DNA of 64,000 nt from Alphaproteobacteria bacterium (GTDB lineage: Bacteria > Pseudomonadota > Alphaproteobacteria > Geminicoccales > Geminicoccaceae), in the NCBI GenBank assembly GCA_026990035.1, contig JALSIM010000005.1:62001-126000 (forward strand), in the 5' to 3' direction. Under the pieces are notes generated by a model. It did not search any database and had not been told where the DNA came from. It was given only the letters and a program-made list of their open reading frames with translations. The position numbers were made by a program, and so were the translations under genes. Positions 46,363 through 55,322 of the stretch are shown here, in pieces (position 1 is the first letter of the stretch; the number at the start of each line of letters is the position of its first letter).

Positions 46363-47330
46363 TGCGGGTCCTGTTCACCGGCGCGAGCTCCTTCACCGGC
46401 GCCTGGTTCGCCCGGGCGCTGCGCGCCCACGGCGCCGAGCTGGTCCTCGCCTGTCGCGGCACGCCGCGATCCTGGACACCGCTGCAGCGTGCCCGTCTCG
46501 CGAGCATCGGTGCGGATGTCGAGTGCCACTTCGGCTGTCCCTTCGGCAGCCGCCGCTTCCTCGCCCTGATCGAACGGCGCGGTCCGTTCGATCTCCTCGC
46601 CCTTCACGGGGCGGAGGTGGGCGACCATCGCGATCCGCTATTCGACGTGGAACGGGCCCTCGCCGCCAACACCCGCGGCCTCGACGCCGTGCTGGACCGC
46701 CTGTCGCGCCGGAGACGGCCAGCGCTGCTGGTCACCGGCAGCCTGTTCGAGGCCGACGAGGGTCGGGGTGAACCGCCGCTCCGGGCCTTCAACGCCTACG
46801 GGCTGTCGAAGACCCTGACCTGGCAGGTTCTGCGCTTCGCGGCCGAGCGCCGCGGACTCACCATCGGCAAATTCACCCTCGGCAACCCTTTCGGCCCCTA
46901 CGAAAAACCCGGCCTCTGCTCGGCCCTGGCCAGGGCCTGGACGGCCGGCGAGACCGCCTTTCTCCGTCAGCCCGAGCTGGTCCGCGACCATGCTCCGGTC
47001 GATCTCCTGGCCGAAGCCTATGCCCGCTTCGCCTTCCGGCTCCCCGTGCTGGGCGGCACCCGGCGTCTCAATCCGAGCTGCTTCGCCGAACCGCTCTCGG
47101 CCTTCGTCGAACGCTTCGCCGCCGCGATGCGGCCACGCCTCGCCCGCCCCTGCCGCTACACCGCCGCCCGCCATCCGGAGCCGGCCGGGGAGCCACGGAT
47201 CCGGATCAACACCGATCCCCTTCCCGAGCTCGTGCCGGGATGGGATTTCGCAACCTCCTGGGATCGGCTCGCCGCCTGGTACCGCGAGGGTCGCGGCAGC
47301 CCGGCGGTCGTTCCGGCCCTGGCCGGCTGA
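46362..47330 (+). CDS. NAD(P)-dependent sugar epimerase/reductase
   Basis: Extended short-chain dehydrogenase/reductase, 322 residues, likely reducing the 4-keto group of the CDP-sugar made by the preceding enzymes. Rossmann motif VLFTGASSFTGAWFARAL, catalytic Thr/Ser in LLVTGSLFEADEG and YxxxK as NAYGLSKTLTWQV. FTLGNPFGPYEKPGLCS resembles reductases of deoxysugar pathways. ATG 46362 (TGATG overlap with the preceding stop) is preferred; ATG 46344 would add 6 residues. Final product of the branch cannot be fixed from sequence. Confidence 0.82.
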   Translation: MRVLFTGASSFTGAWFARALRAHGAELVLACRGTPRSWTPLQRARLASIGADVECHFGCPFGSRRFLALIERRGPFDLLALHGAEVGDHRDPLFDVERALAANTRGLDAVLDRLSRRRRPALLVTGSLFEADEGRGEPPLRAFNAYGLSKTLTWQVLRFAAERRGLTIGKFTLGNPFGPYEKPGLCSALARAWTAGETAFLRQPELVRDHAPVDLLAEAYARFAFRLPVLGGTRRLNPSCFAEPLSAFVERFAAAMRPRLARPCRYTAARHPEPAGEPRIRINTDPLPELVPGWDFATSWDRLAAWYREGRGSPAVVPALAG

Positions 47331-47353
47331 CCATCTCCACGGAGACCGTCGCC

Positions 47354-48322
47354 ATGTCCGCAGCCGTCACCTCCGCCGCGACGCCTTCCGTCGGTGTCGT
47401 GATCGTGACCTATCGGGCCCGCGAGCATCTCTCCCGCTGCCTGCCGCCGCTTCTCTCCTCGCCGCTGCGTCCCCGGGTGCTGGTGGTCAACAGCGGCTCC
47501 CGCGACGGTACGGTGGAACGCGCCCGGGAGCTCGGTGCGGAAACCTGGGTCGTGCCGCGGGAAAGCTTCAACCACGGCGCCACCCGGGAGGCGGCCCGCC
47601 GGCGGCTCGGCACCCCGATCGTGGTGATGATGACCCCCGACGCCCATCCCACCTCGCCCGGATTTCTCGAACGGCTGGTCGCGCCCGTCCGCGACGGGCG
47701 GGCGGCGGTGGCCTATGCCCGCCAGCTCCCGGCACCCGATGCCGATCCGATCGCCCGTTTCGGCCGCCTGTTCGCCTATCCAGACCGGAGCGAGATCCGC
47801 AGCGCCGCCGACTGGCGGACAAGGGGCAGTGCCGCCCACTTCTGTTCCAACGCCTGTGCCGCCTGGTCGCAGGCGGCCCTCGACGAGGTGGGCGGTTTTC
47901 CGCCGACCCTGGTGAGCGAGGAGACCATCGCCGCGGTCCGCCTGCTCGAACGGGGTCACCGGATCGCCTATGTCGCCGAGGCGACCGTGCTCCATTCCCA
48001 TCCGACCAGCCTCGTCGGGGATTTCCGGCGGCAGTTCGACATCGGCATGACCCGGCGGATCCACGCTGCGCTGCTCCTCGCCCACGGTCGCGACGAGCGC
48101 CAGGGGCTGCTCTATCTCCGTGCGCTCAGCGCCCATCTGCTGCGTTCCCGGCCGGACCTGTTGCCTTATGCCTGGCTGCACACCGCCCTGCGCTATGCGG
48201 GATACCGTCTGGGCATGCTCGGGCCGCTTCTTCCGGAAGGTTTGAAACGCCGGCTGAGCGGTCAGGACTTCTTCTGGCTGCGGCCGGCCGGGCAACGTCT
48301 CGCGGCGGGCCTTCCGGCCTGA
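47354..48322 (+). CDS. Family 2 glycosyltransferase
   Basis: GT2 (GT-A fold) glycosyltransferase, 322 residues, of the rhamnosyltransferase-like subgroup. VGVVIVTYRAREHLSRCL and VLVVNSGSRDGTVERARELG (nucleotide site), NHGATREAARRRLGTPIVVM and MTPDAHPTSPGFLERLV with MTPDA taking the place of the DxD metal motif. Later VSEETIAAVRLLERGHRIAY is the catalytic ED-like region. ATG 47354 has GGAGACC upstream. Acts on the cytoplasmic face during repeat-unit assembly. Confidence 0.85.
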   Translation: MSAAVTSAATPSVGVVIVTYRAREHLSRCLPPLLSSPLRPRVLVVNSGSRDGTVERARELGAETWVVPRESFNHGATREAARRRLGTPIVVMMTPDAHPTSPGFLERLVAPVRDGRAAVAYARQLPAPDADPIARFGRLFAYPDRSEIRSAADWRTRGSAAHFCSNACAAWSQAALDEVGGFPPTLVSEETIAAVRLLERGHRIAYVAEATVLHSHPTSLVGDFRRQFDIGMTRRIHAALLLAHGRDERQGLLYLRALSAHLLRSRPDLLPYAWLHTALRYAGYRLGMLGPLLPEGLKRRLSGQDFFWLRPAGQRLAAGLPA

Positions 48323-48329
48323 GGTCGCC

Positions 48330-49457
48330 ATGCGCATCCTCTTCGTGACCAACACGAGCTTTCCGCCGCGCGAGGGAATAGGTGGCCACATCGCCGGGCT
48401 CGCCGCCGCCCTCCGTCGGCGCGGCTTCACGGTCGAGATCCTGGCCCGCGGCCGCCGCCTCCTCGGCTGGGAAAGCGGGATCCGGGAAGGCATCCCCTAC
48501 ACCCTCCATCCCCATCCCCGGCTCAAGCCCTTCCATCACCGCCTCGTACGGCCGCTGCTGGACGGCTGGCTGGCCCGGAACCTCCGCCGTTTCGATCTGG
48601 TTCATTTCCATCTGCCGCTGCTGCCGCCGCTGCATACGCCGCTGCCCTGCGCGGTCACGGTCCACACACCGATGCTGACGGACACCGCGGCCATGCGCGA
48701 AGGCCGGATCCGGCCGTTTCTCGCCCGGGCCAACGCCCGGCTGTTCAGCCGTCGTTACGAACAGTGGTACCTGGACCGGGCCGACATCCTGCTGACGGTC
48801 TCCAGTCGCGTCGCCGAGGAGCTGAGGACCCATTACCGTCTCGGCGACCGCCGGCCGTTCGTCCTGCCCAACGGCGTCGACACCCGCTTCTTCGGTTTCC
48901 GCCCCCTCGAGGGTCGCGAACCCGTTCTTCTCTATCTGGGCCGGCTCGGCTACCGCAAAGGCCTGCCGCGACTGCTCAAGGCCTTCGCCCGCCTGCGCCG
49001 ACCGGAGCTTCGTCTCCTGCTCCTGGGCGACGGCCCGCTGCGCGCCCCCCTCCAGCGCCGGGCGGGGCGGCTCGGGATCGCCGATCGCGTCCGCTTCGCC
49101 GGCTTCGCCGACCGCGGGACGGTCCGCGACTGGCTGCAGCGTGCCGCCTGCCTGGTGCATGCCGCCGACTACGAAGGCTTCCCCCTCGTCCTCCTCGAGG
49201 CGATGGCCTGCGGCATTCCGATCGTCACCACCCGGATCGGTGCCCTCGCCGATCTGCCGCCGCGGCCACCGCTGCTGGTGGCCGAACCGGAGGCCGCCGC
49301 CGTCGCCGCCGCCATCGACCGGGTGTTCGCGACGCCGGGCCTCACCGCTCTCCGGGTGGCGGCGGCGCGGGCTCTGGTCGAGCGGGAGTTCGACTGGGAG
49401 GTGGTGGCGGGTCGTCTGGCCGGGCTCTACGGCGGTCTGCTCCGGGAGGCGGCATGA
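48330..49457 (+). CDS. Family 4 glycosyltransferase
   Basis: GT4 (GT-B fold) retaining glycosyltransferase, 375 residues. N-terminal TNTSFPPREGIGGHIAGLAA is the acceptor-domain Gly-rich loop and FDLVHFHLPLLPPL follows; the donor domain holds LLYLGRLGYRKGLPRLLKAF and the E-x7-E motif ADYEGFPLVLLEAMACGIPI. Seven bp after the GT2 gene and overlapping the fusion gene by 4 bp. Confidence 0.9.
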   Translation: MRILFVTNTSFPPREGIGGHIAGLAAALRRRGFTVEILARGRRLLGWESGIREGIPYTLHPHPRLKPFHHRLVRPLLDGWLARNLRRFDLVHFHLPLLPPLHTPLPCAVTVHTPMLTDTAAMREGRIRPFLARANARLFSRRYEQWYLDRADILLTVSSRVAEELRTHYRLGDRRPFVLPNGVDTRFFGFRPLEGREPVLLYLGRLGYRKGLPRLLKAFARLRRPELRLLLLGDGPLRAPLQRRAGRLGIADRVRFAGFADRGTVRDWLQRAACLVHAADYEGFPLVLLEAMACGIPIVTTRIGALADLPPRPPLLVAEPEAAAVAAAIDRVFATPGLTALRVAAARALVEREFDWEVVAGRLAGLYGGLLREAA

Positions 49458-51274
49458 GCGACCGGCGTTCCCTCGCCGCACCGGCGGGACGGCGGCCGGT
49501 TCTTCTCCTCTGTTTCGACTTCGACGAACAGCGGCTGACCCGCCAGCCCTGGTACACCACCCACGGGCTCGCCCTCGGGCTGCGGGCCCACGGCTTCGAG
49601 GTGACTCTCGTCACCGATGCCGCGGCACCGCCGCCCAGGCCCGGCTACACGGTCCTGCGGGTGCCCCGGCTGCTGCGCGGCGGCCGGCCTTCGGCGGATG
49701 TAAGGGCGATCGCCCGCGGTTTGCGTCCCGAGCGGATCTTCGTCGTCGGCGGCCTGCTCGAGCTCGTACGTCTGCGGAGGCTGCGTCTCGGTGCTCCGGT
49801 CCACTATCTTCTCGCCAGCCCGCGGCTGCGGCCTTCGGAAATCCTGTCGGTCGGCCCGCGGGCCTGCTGGCGGGAACGGCATCTCCTGTTGCGCCCGCTC
49901 GTCAACGCCCTGCTGCCCGGCCGGCTGCTGCGGTGGGCGGTGGCCCGGAGCGGGCTCGCCGGGCTCGTCTATCTCAGCCCGATCACCCGCGAACGGCTGT
50001 CGCGGGCGGGGCTGCCTCGGGGCCGGCTGCTGATTCCCCAGCTCGCGCGGCCGGTCCCCGGGCGGCCGCCGACGGCCGGCCAAACGCCGCGGACCCTGGC
50101 CTATTTCGGCCCGCCCCTGGCGGCCCGCGGCGCCTGGCTCGCGATCACCGCCTTCGAGCGCGCCTGCGCCCGCGGTGCCGACATCCGGCTGCTGATGCTG
50201 CTGCGCCCCGACGATCCGCTCGCTCTCGCCGCTCTGCGGCGGCGGGTGGCCCGCAGCCGCTGGCGGCAGCGCATCACCCTCGAGGCGCGGCATCACGACG
50301 CCGCCGATCTCGAATGCCGGCTCGCCGGATGCGACGCCTTTCTGCTGCCCTTCCTGGCCCCCGTCTCGGAAGTGCCGCTGGTGGTCATCGAAGCGGCGCT
50401 CACCGGCCGTCCGGTGATCCTCCTGGACCGCCCCGGGGTGGGCGATTACGGGCGGCGGCTCGGCGCCACGGTGGTCGCCCGGCCGCGCGATCTGCCGGCG
50501 GCGATCCTCGATCTCGTCGCCCGACCGGCGCCGCCCCCGAAGGTCGCTCCCTGCTTCACCGACTGGCGCGCCGCCACCGCCCCCCTTCTGATCGACGAGC
50601 CCGGCCCATCCCCACCGCCGCTGCGGCTGATCGCGATCTGCGGCAGCGACGGCAGCGGCAAGACGACCCTCGCCGACGCCCTCGCCCGGGAACTGCGGAA
50701 GAGCGGCCGCGAACCGCGACGGCTGTGGAGCCGCTTCCGCAACTATCTCTCCCGCCCGTTCCTCGCCGCGATGCATCTGACCGGCCACTGCCGGCGCCTG
50801 CACCGGAACGGGATCTCGGTCGGGGTGCGGGATTTCCGTCGCAGCCCCGTCCTCGCCCACATCTTCCTCCTCCTCCAGACCCTCGACCAGATCCTCGACA
50901 TCCTGTTCCGGTTCCGGCTGCGCCGGGGGCTGCTGGTGGCCGACCGCTGTGTCTACGACACCCTCGTCGACTTGGCCCTGGATTCGGGCCGTCCCGATTA
51001 CGTCTTCCGGCGGATCGCGCCGCTGCTGCTGGCGCTGCTCCCCGAGCCCCGTCTCGTCGTCCTGCTGCGCCGGCCACCGTCCCTGGTGGCCCGGGATCGT
51101 CCCGATGCGCTGATCGACGGCCGCGACGGCGCCCGACGCCTGCTCTACGAGCGGCTCGCCCGCGAATGCGATCTGCCGGTGGTCGAGACCGCGGGGACGG
51201 TGGCGGATGCGCTGCGGGCGCTCACCGAGCTCCTCGGCACACCCGTCTCCGAACGCGGAGACGATGCCGCATGA
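49454..51274 (+). CDS. Glycosyltransferase fused to thymidylate-kinase-like domain
   Basis: A 606-residue two-domain protein. Residues 1-385 look like a divergent GT4/GT-B protein: VLLLCFDFDEQRLTRQPW with THGLALGLRAHGFEVTLV, a donor domain with RTLAYFGPPLAARGAWLAIT and AGCDAFLLPFLAPVSEVPLV followed by VIEAALTGRPVIL in the E-x7-E place. Residues 390-606 are a P-loop kinase like thymidylate kinase: RLIAICGSDGSGKTTLADAL with Walker A at 397-405, LVADRCVYDTLVDLAL in place of the DRY block, and LVVLLRRPPSLVARDRPD with a LID-type Arg pair. Separate TMK-like proteins occur in polysaccharide loci; a fusion to a glycosyltransferase is not one I know. Overlaps neighbours by 4 bp on both sides. Confidence 0.85.
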   Translation: MSDRRSLAAPAGRRPVLLLCFDFDEQRLTRQPWYTTHGLALGLRAHGFEVTLVTDAAAPPPRPGYTVLRVPRLLRGGRPSADVRAIARGLRPERIFVVGGLLELVRLRRLRLGAPVHYLLASPRLRPSEILSVGPRACWRERHLLLRPLVNALLPGRLLRWAVARSGLAGLVYLSPITRERLSRAGLPRGRLLIPQLARPVPGRPPTAGQTPRTLAYFGPPLAARGAWLAITAFERACARGADIRLLMLLRPDDPLALAALRRRVARSRWRQRITLEARHHDAADLECRLAGCDAFLLPFLAPVSEVPLVVIEAALTGRPVILLDRPGVGDYGRRLGATVVARPRDLPAAILDLVARPAPPPKVAPCFTDWRAATAPLLIDEPGPSPPPLRLIAICGSDGSGKTTLADALARELRKSGREPRRLWSRFRNYLSRPFLAAMHLTGHCRRLHRNGISVGVRDFRRSPVLAHIFLLLQTLDQILDILFRFRLRRGLLVADRCVYDTLVDLALDSGRPDYVFRRIAPLLLALLPEPRLVVLLRRPPSLVARDRPDALIDGRDGARRLLYERLARECDLPVVETAGTVADALRALTELLGTPVSERGDDAA

Positions 51275-52383
51275 TCTACGTCTTCTACAACAACGATCCC
51301 CTGGCTCAGGACCAGGGCGGCGGAGCCGAGCATTTCCGGGCCCTGCACCGGGCGCTGCTCAAATCGGGGCTGCCCTTCCGCCTGATCGCCTCCCGCCTGC
51401 AGCGGCATCGCCGCGCCCCGCACGTCGAGTACATCGCCGAAGGGGCTTCCTTTCCCCGCTACTATCTCGCCCTGTGGCGCTGGTTCTGGCGGAACCGGCA
51501 CCGTTTCGCGCCCGAAGACGTGTTCCATTTCCACCGCAACTACGCCGCCTGGCCCAAGTTCCTCCTGTGCCGCGGGCGCGGGCGGGTCCTGATCAGCTAT
51601 CACAACGTCACGGGAAGGGTCCTCCGGGGGCGGCTCGGCCCCTTCGCCGCCCCGATCCGCCGTCTCATGCTGGCCTTCGAACGCCGCGCCGTGCGCCGGG
51701 CCGACGCGCTGGTCTGCGTCAGCGGACGTGATCGCGGCGAACTCGAACGGCTGGTGGCGAACGAACCCTTCGCCCGGGCGGAGGTCATTCCGGCCGCCTT
51801 CGACGCCGCCCTGTTCGCCGCCCGTCCGCAGGGACCGCCCGCCCCCGAGCTCGCCCGCCGCCTGCTCTTCCTCGGCCGTCTCAGCCATCAGAAGAACGTC
51901 GGCCTCGCCATCGCCACCCTCGAACATCTGCGGCAGGCGGACGAGCCCTGGACCCTCACCATCGTCGGCGACGGAGAGGAAGCCCGCCAGCTCATCCGGC
52001 GCATCGCCAGAAGCCCCGTCGCGGCGGCGATCCGCTGGCTGGGCCGGGTACCCCACGACCGGGTGGTGGAGCTGTTCGCGACCCACGGGATCCTCCTCCT
52101 GACCAGCCGCTACGAAGCCTCTCCCACGGTGGTCAAGGAAGCCCTGGCCGCCGTACGCCCGGTGGTGTCCACCGATGTCGGCGATGTCCGGGACTGGATC
52201 GAGGAAGGGGTCACCGGTTTCGTCACTGAGCCCGACCCACGGGCGCTGGCGGCGGCGGTCCGGAATGCGAGCCGGCTGATCGCGGAAGGGCGCTGCCGCC
52301 GCTCCACCCGCCTCGACAGTCTGGCCGAACGACAGATCATGGAGCGGGTGCTCCACCTCTATCGCGAGCTGCAGGCGGGCTGA
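51271..52383 (+). CDS. Family 4 glycosyltransferase
   Basis: Retaining GT-B glycosyltransferase of 370 residues. N-terminal VFYNNDPLAQDQGGGAEHFR is the acceptor-side loop; FLGRLSHQKNVGLAIATLEH and LTSRYEASPTVVKEALAAVR with the E-x7-E pattern are the donor-site motifs; LLLTSRYEASP is typical. Start ATG 51271 overlaps the fusion gene stop (ATGA), indicating coupled expression. Five bp before the flippase gene. Confidence 0.9.
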   Translation: MIYVFYNNDPLAQDQGGGAEHFRALHRALLKSGLPFRLIASRLQRHRRAPHVEYIAEGASFPRYYLALWRWFWRNRHRFAPEDVFHFHRNYAAWPKFLLCRGRGRVLISYHNVTGRVLRGRLGPFAAPIRRLMLAFERRAVRRADALVCVSGRDRGELERLVANEPFARAEVIPAAFDAALFAARPQGPPAPELARRLLFLGRLSHQKNVGLAIATLEHLRQADEPWTLTIVGDGEEARQLIRRIARSPVAAAIRWLGRVPHDRVVELFATHGILLLTSRYEASPTVVKEALAAVRPVVSTDVGDVRDWIEEGVTGFVTEPDPRALAAAVRNASRLIAEGRCRRSTRLDSLAERQIMERVLHLYRELQAG

Positions 52384-52388
52384 CCGCG

Positions 52389-53669
52389 GTGCGGCCTTCC
52401 GCGCTGCCGGCCGCCCTTCGGCGAGACCTTTCCGGTTTCGCCTGTCTCGGTGGCGCACGAGCCCTCGCCGCCCTCTGCGGATTCGCCGCCGTCGTTCTCC
52501 TGGCCCGCGGTCTCGGCCCCTACGAGTTCGGCGTCTGGTCGCTGCTGCTGGCGGTCCACGGCTATGCGCTGCAGTTCGGCGAGCTGGGACTGCGGTCGGT
52601 ACTGACCGCCGAGGCCGGTGCCGCTCCCCCCCGCGCGCGGGCGCTCCTGCCCTCCTACCTGGCTCTGCGGACGGCGGCGAGCATCCTCGCCTGGCTCGTC
52701 GCCCTCGCCGTCACAGCGCTCCAGGCTCCCGCCTTCCTGGTGCCGGTGGCTCTCGTCTTCGCCAGCCTGCTGCCGGCCGCTCTCCAGTTCGACTGGATCC
52801 CCCTCGCCCGCGGGCGGGCGTTTCTCGCCGCCTTCCTTTTCCTCGCCCGGCCGACGGGCTTCCTGCTCCTACTCCTGCCCTGGGCCCTCCTCGGCGGCGA
52901 TCTGCGGCAGCTCGCGCTCCTCTATCTCCTGGGCTGGACCCTGGCGGCGGCCGCCGCCCTGCCCGCCCTGCGGCTCCTGCCGGAGCGCGGCGTGCCGCCC
53001 GCCCGCCCCGCCCGCATCCTGCTGCGCCGCGGCCTCCCGCTCTGCGTCACGAACCTCTCCAGCCAGGCCCAGTACACCCTCGATCTCCTGGTCGCCGGTG
53101 CGGTCCTGGGCGCCGCCGCCGTCGGTGAATTCTATCTCGCCCACGCCATCGCCATGGCCGGTCTGGTGTTCGCCAACGCCGCCGGCCAGCTCGCCCTGGC
53201 GCGGATGAGCCCGCTCGCCCGCCGTCCCGCCGCCTTCGGACTGCGGCTTCGCGGCGAACTCCGGGTCGTCACCGTCACCGCCCTTTCCCTCGGGGCGGCG
53301 ATGATCCTCGTCGCCCCCTGGCTCGTGCCGTTGGCCTTCGGCGATGCCTATCCGCGCACCCCGCTGCTCCTCGTCTGGCTGCTGCCCTGGTTCCTGCTCC
53401 AGCATCTGACCACCCTGCTCCAGGGCACCCTCGCCGCGGTCGGCCGCGAACGCCGGGTGCTCGCCGGCAACCTGGCGATGCTCGCGGTCCTCGTGCCGGG
53501 GCTGGCGGTCGCCGCCTGGATCGGCGATCTGCGGGGCTTCGCCGCGGCCCGGGCACTGGCCGAGCTGGCCCGCCTCCTGACCCTCCATCGGGCGGTCCGC
53601 GGCCCGCTCGCCTGCGCCGACGAGGCGCCGCGGGAGGGTCGGAAAACGGTGCCCCTGCCCTCGCCTTGA
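52389..53669 (+). CDS. Polysaccharide flippase (Wzx/MATE-like)
   Basis: Integral membrane protein of 426 residues with about twelve hydrophobic helices, MOP/PST family, that would move lipid-linked repeat units across the inner membrane. N-terminal CLGGARALAALCGFAAVVLL and LARGLGPYEFGVWSLLLAVH are the usual RfbX/Wzx opening (xxLGPxxFGxxS). Start GTG 52389. No Wzy polymerase, Wzz or outer-membrane export gene is in the window, so the locus may continue elsewhere. Overlaps the longest frame of the following kinase by 4 bp. Confidence 0.88.
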   Translation: MRPSALPAALRRDLSGFACLGGARALAALCGFAAVVLLARGLGPYEFGVWSLLLAVHGYALQFGELGLRSVLTAEAGAAPPRARALLPSYLALRTAASILAWLVALAVTALQAPAFLVPVALVFASLLPAALQFDWIPLARGRAFLAAFLFLARPTGFLLLLLPWALLGGDLRQLALLYLLGWTLAAAAALPALRLLPERGVPPARPARILLRRGLPLCVTNLSSQAQYTLDLLVAGAVLGAAAVGEFYLAHAIAMAGLVFANAAGQLALARMSPLARRPAAFGLRLRGELRVVTVTALSLGAAMILVAPWLVPLAFGDAYPRTPLLLVWLLPWFLLQHLTTLLQGTLAAVGRERRVLAGNLAMLAVLVPGLAVAAWIGDLRGFAAARALAELARLLTLHRAVRGPLACADEAPREGRKTVPLPSP

Positions 53670-53719
53670 CCGGCGCCCCGCTTTTCCCGAACCTCCGCGA
53701 CACCAGCAGGGAGGCGGAG

Positions 53720-55315
53720 ATGAGCAGAGTGATCGCGGTCGATGTCGGCACCGCCAGCGTCCGCGCCGGGCTCTTCGCGGAGGACGGGGCGCTGCTGGGC
53801 CGTTGCACACGCCCCATTTCCCTCGCCCGGCCCTCGGCGGAGCGGGCCGAGCAGGACAGCGAGGAGATCTGGCGCGCGGTGGCGGAAGCGGTGCGCGAGG
53901 TGCGGCGAACCACCGGCACCGCCGCCGAGGAGGTGCGCGGGCTGAGCTTCGACGCCACTTCCTGCACCCTCGTGCTGCTCGACCCGCACGGCCGTCCGGT
54001 ACCCGTATCCGAGAGCGGGGACCCGCGCCGCAACGTCATCGTCTGGATGGACCACCGGGCGATCGCCGAAGCCGAGCGCTGCACCGCCACCGGCCACGAG
54101 CTGCTGCGTCACGTCGGCGGCGTGATGTCGCCGGAAATGGCGGTTCCCAAGCTCATGTGGGTCGAACGCCATCTGCCGGAAAGCTGGCGGCGGACCGCCA
54201 GGGTGTTCGATCTCGCCGATTTTCTCACCTGGAAGGCGAGCGGCTCGAACCGGCGCTCGCAATGTACCCTCACCTGCAAATGGACCTATCTCGCCCACGA
54301 GAGACAGGGGTGGCAACGGGATTTCCTGGAGGAGGTCGGGCTGTCCGAGATGATCGAGAAAGCCGCCCTGCCGGAGCGGGCGGCGGCGGTGGGCGAGGAT
54401 CTCGGCCCCCTCACCGCGGAGGCGGCCCGCGATCTCGACCTCACCACCGCCTGCCGGGTCGGTGCCGGGCTCATCGACGCCCATGCCGGCGCCCTCGGCC
54501 TTCTCGGCGGCATCGCTCCCGAACGGCCCGAGCTCCTGGACCGCCATCTCGCCCTCATCGCCGGGACCTCCACCTGTCACATGGCCATGAGTCCCGAGCC
54601 GCGGCACGTGTACGGTGTCTGGGGGCCCTATTTCGGGGTCGTTCTGCCGGATCTCTGGCTGAACGAGGGCGGTCAGCCGGCCACCGGCGCCCTCCTCGAC
54701 CATATCATCGCCTGGAGCGCCGCCGGTGCTGCGCTCGGGGACCGGGCCCACGAGCGAATCCTCGCCCGGATCGCCGAGCTGCGCCGGGAGGAAGGAGAGG
54801 ATCTCGCCCCCCGTCTCCATGTGCTGCCGGATTTCCACGGCAACCGCTCACCCCTCGCCGATCCGCACGCCCTCGGGGTGATCAGCGGTCTCTCCCTCGA
54901 TCACTCCTTCGACGCCCTCTGCCGCCTCTACCATCGCACGGCGCTCGCCATCGCCCTCGGCACCCGCCACATCATCGAGGCGCTGAACCGGAAAGGCTAC
55001 GCCATCGACACGCTGCATCTGGCCGGCGGCCACACCCGCAATCCGCTGCTCGTGGAGTTCTACGCCGACGCTACCGGCTGTCGGGTGACGATGCCCGGGA
55101 AGGACGAGGATCCGGTGCTGCTGGGCACCGCCGTCGCCGCCGCCCGTGCGGCCGGTCTCCATCCCGGCCTCGCCGAGGCGGCGGCGGCCATGCGGCGGCA
55201 GGGCGGGATCCGCGAGCCCGACCCGGCGCGGCGGGAACGGTACGACCGCGCCTATCGGGTGTTCCTCGCCATGCACGAGCAGCGGCGGGCGCTCGACGGG
55301 CTCCTCGCGGACTGA
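53720..55315 (+). CDS. FGGY-family pentulose kinase
   Basis: Sugar kinase of the FGGY family, 531 residues, closest by pattern to the ribulokinase-like group that includes human FGGY and yeast YDR109C. RVIAVDVGTASVRAGLF is the ATP-fold opening, LSFDATSCTLVLLD and MDHRAIAEAERC follow, then LIAGTSTCHMAMSPEPRHVY and VWGPYFGVVLPDLWLNEGGQ, which are diagnostic of this subgroup, and LHLAGGHTRNPLLVEFYADA as the adenosine motif. ATG 53720 has GGGAGGCGGAG upstream; a frame from 53666 overlapping the flippase is less likely. Why a pentulose kinase closes a polysaccharide locus is unclear; it may be a separate unit. Confidence 0.88.
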   Translation: MSRVIAVDVGTASVRAGLFAEDGALLGRCTRPISLARPSAERAEQDSEEIWRAVAEAVREVRRTTGTAAEEVRGLSFDATSCTLVLLDPHGRPVPVSESGDPRRNVIVWMDHRAIAEAERCTATGHELLRHVGGVMSPEMAVPKLMWVERHLPESWRRTARVFDLADFLTWKASGSNRRSQCTLTCKWTYLAHERQGWQRDFLEEVGLSEMIEKAALPERAAAVGEDLGPLTAEAARDLDLTTACRVGAGLIDAHAGALGLLGGIAPERPELLDRHLALIAGTSTCHMAMSPEPRHVYGVWGPYFGVVLPDLWLNEGGQPATGALLDHIIAWSAAGAALGDRAHERILARIAELRREEGEDLAPRLHVLPDFHGNRSPLADPHALGVISGLSLDHSFDALCRLYHRTALAIALGTRHIIEALNRKGYAIDTLHLAGGHTRNPLLVEFYADATGCRVTMPGKDEDPVLLGTAVAAARAAGLHPGLAEAAAAMRRQGGIREPDPARRERYDRAYRVFLAMHEQRRALDGLLAD

Positions 55316-55322
55316 CTCCCGG

